This document shows positions 6,768 through 13,880 of a stretch of 30,955 nt of DNA, in pieces (the stretch's first letter is position 1; each line of letters begins with the position of its first letter). The notes under the pieces were generated by a model. That model ran no database searches. It saw only the letters and a list, made by a program, of their open reading frames with translations, and had not been told where the DNA came from. Source of the DNA: DAIOHQ01 sp036744635 (GTDB taxonomy: Bacteria > Planctomycetota > Phycisphaerae > Tepidisphaerales > Tepidisphaeraceae); assembly GCA_036744635.1 (NCBI GenBank), contig DAIOHQ010000020.1, forward strand, positions 1 to 30,955. The letters are read 5' to 3'. Both the position numbers and the translations under genes were made by a program.

Positions 6768-7016
6768 CTAGAGCGCTTTGGGATCGTCAGAGGACAACTG
6801 TTCACCCGTGTCCCTGATCAAATACGTGCCTTTTTCCTGCCGGTCCACGTCCATGCCGTCCGACGTGCGCAGATGTCGATTCACCTCCACTACTTGGGCT
6901 GGAAACAAGTAGCCCGCGGGTTTGGTTTCCCGCTCCGACAAGATGACGAGGGTTACATATTCCCCGCGGCTGTTTTTTGCGGGGAATGAGTCGACTTTTA
7001 CCATTTGGTTTGCCAT
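6768..7016 (-). CDS. Small unrecognised soluble protein
   Basis: An 82-residue protein beginning MANQMVKVDSFPAKNSRG, with alternating strands (YVTLVILSERE) and an acidic C-terminus. Residue composition is protein-like, and the opposite frames look like shadows. The start at 7016 has no Shine-Dalgarno. TATTAT lies exactly six bases upstream of the ATG, the same spacing as in the purA promoter, so a leaderless transcript is possible. No family recognised. Confidence 0.5.
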   Translation of the reverse strand: MANQMVKVDSFPAKNSRGEYVTLVILSERETKPAGYLFPAQVVEVNRHLRTSDGMDVDRQEKGTYLIRDTGEQLSSDDPKAL

Positions 7017-7286
7017 GCAGGGATAATATGCAGGTTACGGAGCGGGGGCCAGATAAAAGAAAGAAGTCGACGGCCCGCTCGCGTGAGTTTCCTCGGCCGG
7101 ACCCCGAGGACGCGGAAAAGGAAACATCTGCCCTTCTCTGATCTTCACATAAAATCAGGCATTAGTCGCCTTCTGAAACATGTTTTTAGTGATCACCGAG
7201 TGGCATTCGTCACTGACCATTTATCCTCCCGCTTTACACCGGCGCCGGGGCATGGCAGGATAGTCATGTCACTTGCGGAGGGAATC

Positions 7287-7595
7287 ATGTCAGAGTGGGA
7301 CGATCTCGCTGAGGCCGCCAAATCATCATCCAAACGCCCTCGCCCCAAAAAGCAGTCGCCAGCATCGGCGGTCCCCTGGGTTCTCGGAATAATTATCGGC
7401 GCTGCCGTGCTGGGCGGGTGGTTCTATCAGCACGTGGACAGCCAATCCGAACTGCTGCGTCAATATGAGCAGCGAGCGCAAAAGCTAAGCAACAGCCGCA
7501 GCATAGGCGTATATTTCTCGCCCGCGGATGCCGCAGAATTAGAGGAATTACAGCGGCGGATCGGGCAGATGAAAGCGGACGGTGTGAAGGATTAA
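7287..7595 (+). CDS. Small single-pass membrane protein
   Basis: A 102-residue protein: a charged N-terminus rich in Lys and Pro, one membrane helix at about residues 29-50 (VPWVLGIIIGAAVLGGWFY), then a ~50-residue region with coiled-coil character (SELLRQYEQRAQKLS, ELEELQRRIGQMK). The ATG at 7287 is chosen over 7266 because GGAGGGAA precedes it by 4-6 nt. It stands alone and its function is unknown. Confidence 0.65.
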   Translation: MSEWDDLAEAAKSSSKRPRPKKQSPASAVPWVLGIIIGAAVLGGWFYQHVDSQSELLRQYEQRAQKLSNSRSIGVYFSPADAAELEELQRRIGQMKADGVKD

Positions 7596-8119
7596 AGGTG
7601 CATCCGTTAACGACTTTCTCAGCGGGCCCCTGGGGGGTGGGGGAGCGGGCGAACCGGCGGGGGGGTTGAAAAGCGAAAAATTGTTTGCGTTCTGAGATGC
7701 GGCTTTCTACAGTTCTCGGCTGGCGGTCGTGTCCCCGGGAAGAGTTCCCCCCCTCTCTTCCCAACGGCCGCCATTTTTCTGCGCCCGTCCGGCCGCCTGC
7801 CAAAACGCGCGTACTTTCCAAAAAACGCAGCTCCCCCACCCCCCAGGGCACGGGGGAAAGTCGGATGGTCCTTTGATCCTGCCGAAGCATGAGGCATATA
7901 TCTATGCAGAGCCACAAGGGGGGCGGCTTTCTCCCGTGGGGCCCCTGGGGGGTGGGGGAGCGGGATTTGTAGGAGGGCGTTCGGGCGCACAAAGCGGGCG
8001 ATTCGGAGCGCAACGGGCGGCAATCAATTCTCGAAAGCAACGCGGCAAGTCGCGAGTTGGGCCGGGGAAGTCGCTCCTATCTGGTGCGAAGCAGCTACTT
8101 GCCGGCCGGATTTAGCTAA
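7596..8119. other. Gene-free repeat-bearing stretch
   Basis: No credible gene. It holds three copies of a G-rich repeat (7624-7649, 7830-7849 inverted, 7939-7964). The rest shows nothing recognisable. Confidence 0.6.
7624..7964. repeat. Three copies of a 20-26 bp G-rich repeat
   Basis: GGGCCCCTGGGGGGTGGGG and the following GAGCGGG are identical at 7624-7649 and 7939-7964. The inverted 20-bp core, starting GCTCCCCCACCCCCC, is at 7830-7849. Runs of five or six G make these potential G-quadruplex sites. Confidence 0.8.
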
Positions 8120-8452
8120 ATGGCGGCGGGAACTTGCAAGTTGGCGCCGGGAACTTGCAAGTTGGCGCCGGGAACTTGCAAGTTGGCGCCGGGAACTTAC
8201 AAGTTGGCGCCGGGAACTTACAAGTTGGCGCCGGGAACTTACAAGTTGGCGCCGGGAACTTGCAAGTTGGCGGCGGGAACTTGCAAGTTGGCGCCGGGAA
8301 CTTGCAAGTTGGCGCCGAGAACTTGCTAAATGGCGCCGGGAACTTGCAAGTTGGCGCCGGGAACTTGCTAAATGGCGCTGGGAACTTGCAAGTTGGCGCC
8401 GGGAACTTGCAAGTTGGCGCCGGGAACTTGCTAAATGCCGGGGGCAACTTCG
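8120..8452. repeat. 21-bp tandem repeat array, 15 units plus a degenerate one
   Basis: Fifteen contiguous 21-bp units (8120-8434) and a decayed sixteenth. The consensus is AACTTGCAAGTT (a perfect palindrome), then GGCGCC (a palindrome) and GGG. Three adjacent units (8183-8245) share a G-to-A change giving ACTTACAAG. Units at 8309, 8351 and 8414 end in GCTAA instead of GCAAG. The array is entered and left at CTAAATG. Because 21 is divisible by three, several frames stay open on both strands; I regard these as artefacts. There are no unique spacers, so it is not a CRISPR. Confidence 0.95.
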
Positions 8453-8597
8453 TCCGGTAACCTTGCAAATCGCCGGAGCAGGCGCGGTCTACCCGGCATG
8501 CGATGGCGGGGGGGCGGGGGCTGTCCGGTAATCGGGCGGGTGCCTGTGCCGGCGGCGGCGGAATCAGGGTGAATCGGATGCGCCGCCTTTTCGTCGG

Positions 8598-8821
8598 CAC
8601 CTGCGGTGGGCAGTTCGGCGGGTACGCCGCCATCGGGGATGCAGAATGTAACTTCCCGACCACACGGCATGCCCCAGCGCAGCAACGCGCAGCGAAGCAT
8701 GGTGCTCACCGCAGGTGCCGCCGCTACGCCGGCGGAATTGCCCCACCACAGGTGTGCAAGCGCCGCAACGCGGAGCGCTGTATGGCCGCCGGTACCCCGG
8801 AGGAATTGCCCACCGCAGGTG
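8598..8821. repeat. Cluster of CACCTGCGGTGGGCAATTC elements upstream of the CHAD gene
   Basis: One copy in plus orientation (8598-8630) and two in inverted orientation (8717-8754 and 8786-8821), plus a partial CACCGCAGGTG at 8706-8716. The last copy ends directly before the TTACAAT that precedes the CHAD start codon. The remaining sequence from 8453 to 8834 holds no supported gene. Confidence 0.75.
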
Positions 8822-8834
8822 TTACAATAAGGAC

Positions 8835-10154
8835 ATGGCTTCTTCCCCGTCCGCGGTCGCTCCCTTCACGCGGTATCTCGATGAGCTGGTGGATGCCCTG
8901 CGCAGGCGGGTGGGGCCGGCCCTGCGGGAGTGGGATGTCGAGGCGATTCATCGCAGCCGGGTGGCCACCCGGCGGCTGAAGGCGGCGATGGACCTGCTGG
9001 AACCGGTGCTCTCCGACGGCGGGCGGCGGGAATTTTCCCGGGTGCTGCGCAAATTGCGGCGGCGGCTGGGTCCGATGCGGGATGTGGATGTGATGCTGGA
9101 TCATCTGGGGGCGCTGGCGCGCAACCAGCGCCACCGCGCGGCGGCGCATTGGCTGATGGATCGGCTGCGGGTGGAGCAGGCCAGGCTGCGCCAGAAGAGT
9201 CTGGGCGCTGCCCCGGCGCCGAAGGTGCTGGGAAAGCTGGGGGCGTGGTGGGGGATTCGCGAGCAGGTGGAGGCGGCCGGGGCGGCGGTGGGAGGACTGC
9301 TGGCGGCATCGGTGCAAAGCCAGCTCGAGGCGTTCGCCCTGCGCGCCGCTCCTGCGGAGGGCACACCTGCGGTGGGCAATTCCTCACCTGCGGTGGGCAA
9401 TTCCTCCGGAGTACCGGAGGCCGATGCATCGGCGCTGGAAGCCGACGCTCCTGCCGTCGGGGAGATGCAGGATCCGCACGCCCTGCGCATCGCGGGCAAG
9501 GCGCTGCGCTATACCCTGGAGATGGCCCAGGAGCACGGGGAGGAGCTGCCCGCGATGGTGGCCAGGAGTTTCAAGAAGATGCAGGATGCCCTGGGGTTGT
9601 GGCATGACCACGTGGTGCTCAGTGAGCGCATGCTGCGGATTTCGGCCGATGCCCTGCTGGCCCACCACGATGCCGGGATGCAGGGGGCGATTCTGGATCT
9701 GTGCCGGCTGACCCTGCGGCGCTCCGAACAGCATCTGGGAGATTTCTCCAGGCTCTGGCTGGAGCGCGGAGGCGAGCTGCGGGCGGTGATCGCGGCGGCG
9801 TTTGTGCTGGAGGCCGCCGCGGCAGCACGGGGCGGAGGAACAATAGGCGAGGCGGCCGGGGGGGCCAGCCGGAGGCGGAGGCGCTGGAGCAGGCGGCCGC
9901 CGGCGGCGGTTACAGCGCGGGCGCGGCAGCGGGGGGGGCGCACCCGGCCGGGGGACCGGCAGGGGAAGACCCGGCCGCGGAGAGCATTCAATAGGAATTG
10001 GCCATGGATTCACCGGAACCTTCACCCTCGTCTGCGGCGGCGGCTTCACTCCCGCCTTCGCCCCCAGCTTCCTCCCTCACCATCGCCCTGGTCCGCGACC
10101 TGCTGTTCGCCTCGAAGATCAGCGCTACCGCCGCGGCGGTGCCGGCGGCGGTGA
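8835..10154 (+). CDS. CHAD-domain protein (probable polyphosphate binder); true end possibly 9994
   Basis: CHAD domains are helical and bind polyphosphate through conserved basic residues. Seen here are the first half with EAIHRSRVATRRLKAAMDLLE and RRRLGPMRDVDVMLDHL, and the second half with DPHALRIAGKALRYTLEM and MQDALGLWHDHVVL, giving the paired His/Arg/Lys motifs. Between the halves, around residues 175-205, a short repeated insert encodes PAVGNSS twice and then GVP. The ATG at 8835 follows AAGGA. The open frame to 10154 ends in an implausible Arg/Pro-rich tail and overlaps the next gene by 151 nt. A one-base slip at the seven-G run 9858-9864 would instead give QPEAEALEQAAAGGG, ending at 9994, nine bases before the next start. 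Confidence 0.85.
   Translation: MASSPSAVAPFTRYLDELVDALRRRVGPALREWDVEAIHRSRVATRRLKAAMDLLEPVLSDGGRREFSRVLRKLRRRLGPMRDVDVMLDHLGALARNQRHRAAAHWLMDRLRVEQARLRQKSLGAAPAPKVLGKLGAWWGIREQVEAAGAAVGGLLAASVQSQLEAFALRAAPAEGTPAVGNSSPAVGNSSGVPEADASALEADAPAVGEMQDPHALRIAGKALRYTLEMAQEHGEELPAMVARSFKKMQDALGLWHDHVVLSERMLRISADALLAHHDAGMQGAILDLCRLTLRRSEQHLGDFSRLWLERGGELRAVIAAAFVLEAAAAARGGGTIGEAAGGASRRRRRWSRRPPAAVTARARQRGGRTRPGDRQGKTRPRRAFNRNWPWIHRNLHPRLRRRLHSRLRPQLPPSPSPWSATCCSPRRSALPPRRCRRR
9364..9417 (+). repeat. Two tandem repeat-element copies inside the CHAD gene
   Basis: CACCTGCGGTGGGCAATTCC occurs at 9364 and again at 9385, where it continues through CGGAGTACCGG. A decayed third copy precedes them. The 21-nt period adds seven residues per copy without changing frame. 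The same element is intergenic at 8598-8821 and inside the histidine kinase gene at 2412-2441. Confidence 0.8.
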
Positions 10155-10399
10155 AGATCATCCGCGACCCGGCCAAGCTGGCTACCGAAAGCGCCACCCA
10201 TCTGATCGTGGACCTCAATCTCCCCGGCGCCATCGAGGCCGCCGCGGAGTTCAAAGGGCGCACCGGGGCGCGGGTCACCGGCTTCGTCTCCCACAGCGAT
10301 GCCGCCACCATCGCCAAGGCCAAGCAGGCGAATCTCGAGGTGATCCCGCGCAGCAGATTTGTCGAAGGGCTCGAGGAGATGCTGAAGTTGGGCAAATGA
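10004..10399 (+). CDS. Degenerate receiver-like domain protein
   Basis: A 131-residue protein with a Pro/Ser/Ala-rich N-terminal ~25 residues and then a fold reading like a response-regulator receiver. ATHLIVDLNLPG holds Asp70 at the phosphoacceptor position, VTGFVSHSD stands where the switch Ser/Thr lies, and EVIPRSRF replaces the usual Lys-Pro. The acidic pair expected near the N-terminus is absent (IALVRDLL), so phosphorylation is doubtful. The start at 10004 follows AGGAATT by a few nt; a TTG at 9998 is an alternative. It directly follows the CHAD gene and may be co-transcribed with it. Confidence 0.7.
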   Translation: MDSPEPSPSSAAAASLPPSPPASSLTIALVRDLLFASKISATAAAVPAAVKIIRDPAKLATESATHLIVDLNLPGAIEAAAEFKGRTGARVTGFVSHSDAATIAKAKQANLEVIPRSRFVEGLEEMLKLGK

Positions 10400-10555
10400 T
10401 CGGCCCGCCGCAAGCCCGCAACCGCGGCACAGCCCGCCGGAAAGTCGGGGAGTTTTCTTATCTTCAAGGGGCGGCACAGGCCCCGGGTTTGCATCCCCTC
10501 TCCCGGGCCTTCGTCGGGCCAATGTGACCTATTTCTTTTTGAAAGGAGATTTGCC

Positions 10556-11446
10556 ATGAAACGGTTCTCTATCGTGCTGTCGGCCGCCCTGTGCGCGGCG
10601 GGAATGGGCGGGTTCGCCCTGGCGGCGGACACAGGCGCAGATGTTGCGGCTGTCCCCGCGACGCCCACGACACAGCCGGCGGACAAGATGTCGGCATTGT
10701 CGCTGCCGGCCGGTTTCGTTCAGAAGGACTTGAATGAGAAAAAGGACATCAGCTCGGAACTGGCGAAGATCACCGATGACGCCGTGCAGAAGAAACATTT
10801 CGACGACTTCATCAACAACTTGGTGGATCAGGACAAGGACCGCCTGAAAGCCGACAAGGACCGCGATTCGGCCGCGGTCGACGGCCGCATCGAACAGATC
10901 CGCCAGGCCTGGAAGGCCAAATACAACCATGACTTCGACGCCGGGAAGGGTGCCTTCCTCGATCAGGTGGCCATGGTCACCGGCGAAGTGAGCGATCCGG
11001 CTTTGGCGGTGAAAAACTGGCCGGTGGCGGCGACCGCGGAACTGGCCAACAAGCCGGCGGTGAAGGATGAAGAGGCCCAGCTCGCCAGCGCCAGGAAGTT
11101 CATGGGCGGCGAGGTGAAGCTGGACAAGGGGCGCAACGTGGCCCTGGTGTGCATTCCCGCCAGCCATGACCTGCCGGCGATCAACCTGTCGCTGATCCAT
11201 GAACTGCCGGATCACTGGCGCTTCGACATCCCCAACAACATCGATGGGGCACGCATCTACAACAACCTGCTGACCCATCTGACCTACCTCGGCGAGAACG
11301 CCAGGGACTGGCCGGCCAACGAGGATGATGCCTACCGCATGGTGGCCCACCATGTCTTCATGGCGCTGTATAACGTGGATATGCCCAAGGCCCCGGAAGC
11401 CGATCGTGCCGACCGGAAGATGGAGGGCGGCAATGACGTGAAGTAA
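10556..11446 (+). CDS. Secreted protein of unknown function
   Basis: A 296-residue protein with a clear Sec signal peptide (MKRFSIVLSAALCAAGMGGF, cleavage probably after ALA, about residue 22). A Thr/Pro/Ala-rich linker follows, then a soluble, charged domain. The helical segment around residues 60-125 is very rich in Asp and Lys (DQDKDRLKADKDRD). The C-terminal half has INLSLIHELPDHWRFDIPNN and MVAHHVFMALYNV, with several conserved-looking His residues but no recognised motif. An excellent AAAGGAGA precedes the ATG by 6 nt. I do not recognise the family; probable location is outside the cytoplasmic membrane. Confidence 0.85.
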   Translation: MKRFSIVLSAALCAAGMGGFALAADTGADVAAVPATPTTQPADKMSALSLPAGFVQKDLNEKKDISSELAKITDDAVQKKHFDDFINNLVDQDKDRLKADKDRDSAAVDGRIEQIRQAWKAKYNHDFDAGKGAFLDQVAMVTGEVSDPALAVKNWPVAATAELANKPAVKDEEAQLASARKFMGGEVKLDKGRNVALVCIPASHDLPAINLSLIHELPDHWRFDIPNNIDGARIYNNLLTHLTYLGENARDWPANEDDAYRMVAHHVFMALYNVDMPKAPEADRADRKMEGGNDVK

Positions 11447-11448
11447 TT

Positions 11449-11522
11449 CACCGCACGGTTCGCCAACGAACGGGATGCGGTGAGGAATGCACCGCGAAGC
11501 CCGGATGATTCATCCGGGCTTC
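11449..11522 (+). terminator. Tandem hairpins after the secreted-protein gene
   Basis: CACCGCA (11449-11455) pairs with TGCGGTG (11476-11482), with GTTCG/CGAAC inside. Next, GAAGCCCGGATGA (11496-11508) pairs perfectly with 11510-11522. Both lie just after the stop codon. There is no strong T run, so intrinsic termination is plausible but not certain. Confidence 0.55.
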
Positions 11523-11537
11523 GGGTCTATTGAGGGG

Positions 11538-11622
11538 AAGGCACGAAGGCATGCAGGCACAAAGGCACGAAGCAATGTCAGAGAATTCACTTCGTGCCTT
11601 CGTGCCTCTTGCCTGCGTGCCT
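11538..11622. repeat. Inverted repeat built of GGCACGA heptads (copy 2)
   Basis: Left arm 11538-11572 (AAGGCACGAAGGCATGCAGG and on) and right arm 11590-11622 (CTTCGTGCCTTCGTGCCTC and on), 17 nt apart. It has the same architecture as 1100-1190, including CTCTTGCC in the right arm. It occupies most of the gap before the fusion gene. Confidence 0.8.
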
Positions 11623-11755
11623 GGTCTCTGATCATTTCTTTCCCGTCCGCTTTTCCCGCCGCACGGTTGCCGGTACTCTGAAGGAGGGTGGAAGTCGGCG
11701 AACGACGATGGTGGTGGCGGGATTTCCCCGCCTACCGGCAAGGAGCATTTTCATC

Positions 11756-13789
11756 ATGAGCGAAACACTGAACTGGGGCATTCTGGGGACGGGTTCCATC
11801 GCGGGAGTGCTGGCGGATGCGATCAACGCATCCCAGACCGGCACATTGCTGGCGGTGGGAAGCCGTTCACAGGCGGGCGCTGACAAGTTCGGCGACAAAT
11901 ACAAGGTGCCCAAGCGCTATCCTTCGTATGATGCCCTGCTGGCCGATCCCGCGGTGCAGGCGGTCTACATCTCATTGCCCAATCACCTGCACGCGGAGTG
12001 GACGATCAAGTGCGCTGTGGCGGGCAAACACATCCTCAACGAAAAACCCTTCTCCACCAACCACGCCGAGGCGATGGCGATGATCGAGGCCGCCCGCCGC
12101 CACGATGTCTTCCTGATGGAAGCCTTCATGTACCGCTGCCACCCGCAGACCAGAAAGCTGGTGGAGCTGATCAAGGCCAAGGCCATCGGCGAGCTGCGGC
12201 TGATTCAGTGCAATTTCTCGTTCAATATGGGCGAGCAACTAAACAACATCCGCCTGCGCAATGACGCCGCCGGCGGCGGGATCACCGATGTCGGCGCCTA
12301 TTGCATGTCGATGGCCCGGCTGCTGGCCGGGGCGGCCGTCGGCAAGGATTTCTCCGAGCCGGTTGAGGTCAAAGGCGCTGGCCACATCGGGGCCAAGAGC
12401 CGGGTGGATGAATACGCGGTGGCCGCCTTGAAATTCCCCGGCGCCCGCGCAGGTGGGGAGGGGGAGATCATCGCCAACCTCGCCTGCGGCTGCGAGGTGA
12501 ACACCCCCACGCTGGCTGCCGCCTACGGGTCCGAAGGACACATCATCGTCAACAATCCCTGGTTCCCGGGCAACGAAAAGGGGCAGGCGACCATCCTGCT
12601 GCACAAGGCCGGCAAGGTCGAGGAGATCGACACCCACGCCGACCGCAAGCTCTACGTCATCGAGGTGGACACCGTCGCCGAGAACATCGCCAACCGTCAG
12701 GCCCCCTCTCCCTGCATGACCTGGGCCGACAGCCTGGGAAACATGGCCGCGCTGGACCGCTGGCGCAGTGAGATCGGCCTGGTCTACGAGCCGGAGCGTT
12801 CCCCGGCCATCGATCAGCCGGTCGCCCGCAGGCCGCTGGCCCGCCAGGCGCAAAGCAAGATGAAATATGGGAAGGTAGCCGGAATCGACAAGCCGGTATC
12901 GCGGCTGGTGATGGGTTCGATGGTGATCAGCACGGATTCCATGCCCTTCTCCAACACCCTGCTCGACCACTTCTTCGAGATCGGCGGCACCTGCATCGAC
13001 ACCGCCTACGTCTACGGCGGCGGAGGCCGCGCTGAGGCCGGGGTGGGCAAGTGGATCGCGACCCGAGGCGTGCGCGACCAGATTGTCCTGATCGGCAAAG
13101 GCGCTGCCACCACCGGAGCCACGCCCGAACTGGTCACCCGCGAGCTTTTGGAGACCCTCTATCGGCTGGGCGTCGACCATCTCGATCTCTACATGATGCA
13201 TCGCGACAACACCGAGCTGCCGGTGGGCGCCTTCGTCGATGTGCTCAACGAGCACAAGGATGCCGGCCGCATCAGCGCCTTCGGCGGCAGCAACTGGACC
13301 ACCGGCCGCATCGCCGCCGCCAATGACTACGCCAAAAGCAAAGGTTTACAGGGCTTCTCCGCCAGCAGCCCGAACTTCTCGCTGGCGGAATGGAACGAGC
13401 CGACGTGGAGCAACTGCATCAGCGCCTCGGATAAGCCTTCGCGCGACTGGTATCGCCAGAGCCAGCTTCCGCTGTTCGCCTGGTCCAGTCAGGCCAACGG
13501 CTTCTTCACCGGCCGCTTCGATCTGACCCACCCCGCCGCCCTCCCCTTCGGCATCGCCCGCGTCTGGTACAACGCCAACAACGTGCAGCGGGCGAAGCGG
13601 GTGGATGAGCTGGCCAAGAAGAAGGGCATCACCCCCATCCAGGTCGCTCTGGCCTACGTCCTCTGCCAGCCATTAAACATCTTCGCCCTGATCGGCCCGC
13701 AAACCCTCGAAGAAACCCGCACCAGCGCCCAGGCCCTGGATGTCGAACTTTCCGCCGAAGAGCTTGCCTGGCTGAACTTGGAGAAGTAA
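11756..13789 (+). CDS. Fusion of Gfo/Idh/MocA oxidoreductase and aldo/keto reductase
   Basis: A 677-residue cytosolic protein with two complete NAD(P)-dependent oxidoreductase modules. Residues 1-~355 are a Gfo/Idh/MocA protein: Rossmann GILGTGSIAGVLA at the N-terminus, NEKPF with Lys97, and GGGITDVGAYCM. After a ~15-residue linker, ~372-677 is an aldo/keto reductase with an intact catalytic tetrad: Asp415 and Tyr420 (IDTAYVYG), Lys448 (LIGKGA) and His482 (MMHRDN). The ATG at 11756 follows AAGGAGCA and places the Rossmann motif right at the N-terminus. Substrate is unknown; both families act mostly on sugars, polyols and related carbonyls, so a paired reaction on one carbohydrate is a reasonable inference. 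No frameshift separates the halves. Confidence 0.92.
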   Translation: MSETLNWGILGTGSIAGVLADAINASQTGTLLAVGSRSQAGADKFGDKYKVPKRYPSYDALLADPAVQAVYISLPNHLHAEWTIKCAVAGKHILNEKPFSTNHAEAMAMIEAARRHDVFLMEAFMYRCHPQTRKLVELIKAKAIGELRLIQCNFSFNMGEQLNNIRLRNDAAGGGITDVGAYCMSMARLLAGAAVGKDFSEPVEVKGAGHIGAKSRVDEYAVAALKFPGARAGGEGEIIANLACGCEVNTPTLAAAYGSEGHIIVNNPWFPGNEKGQATILLHKAGKVEEIDTHADRKLYVIEVDTVAENIANRQAPSPCMTWADSLGNMAALDRWRSEIGLVYEPERSPAIDQPVARRPLARQAQSKMKYGKVAGIDKPVSRLVMGSMVISTDSMPFSNTLLDHFFEIGGTCIDTAYVYGGGGRAEAGVGKWIATRGVRDQIVLIGKGAATTGATPELVTRELLETLYRLGVDHLDLYMMHRDNTELPVGAFVDVLNEHKDAGRISAFGGSNWTTGRIAAANDYAKSKGLQGFSASSPNFSLAEWNEPTWSNCISASDKPSRDWYRQSQLPLFAWSSQANGFFTGRFDLTHPAALPFGIARVWYNANNVQRAKRVDELAKKKGITPIQVALAYVLCQPLNIFALIGPQTLEETRTSAQALDVELSAEELAWLNLEK

Positions 13790-13842
13790 ATGATCGGGAT
13801 CAGGGCATGGAGCCGCGGATCGCCCCTTGGGCATGCAGGACC

Positions 13843-13880
13843 CTTCACCTTGTCACCCCCTCACCTTGTCACCTTGTCAT
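13843..13880 (-). repeat. GTGACAAGG repeat at the 3' end of the second kinase gene
   Basis: Read on the minus strand it contains GTGACAAGGTGA-type units and GAGGGGGTGA, matching 2505-2543. The kinase stop codon (13869-13871) is part of it, in the same AGG-TGA context as the first kinase. Confidence 0.7.

Noticed and set aside
7685..8115. Several short frames between the small membrane gene and the array
   Set aside because: Pro/Arg-rich, overlapping on both strands, without ribosome-binding sites and built on the G-rich repeat.
8120..8452. CRISPR array
   Set aside because: Units are directly contiguous with no unique spacers, and no cas genes are present.
8112..8663. Open frames through the 21-bp array (heptapeptides such as VGAGNLQ on plus, KFPAPTC on minus)
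   Set aside because: Any frame open in one 21-bp unit is open in all. Several frames on both strands are equally open, and none has a ribosome-binding site or a flanking domain.
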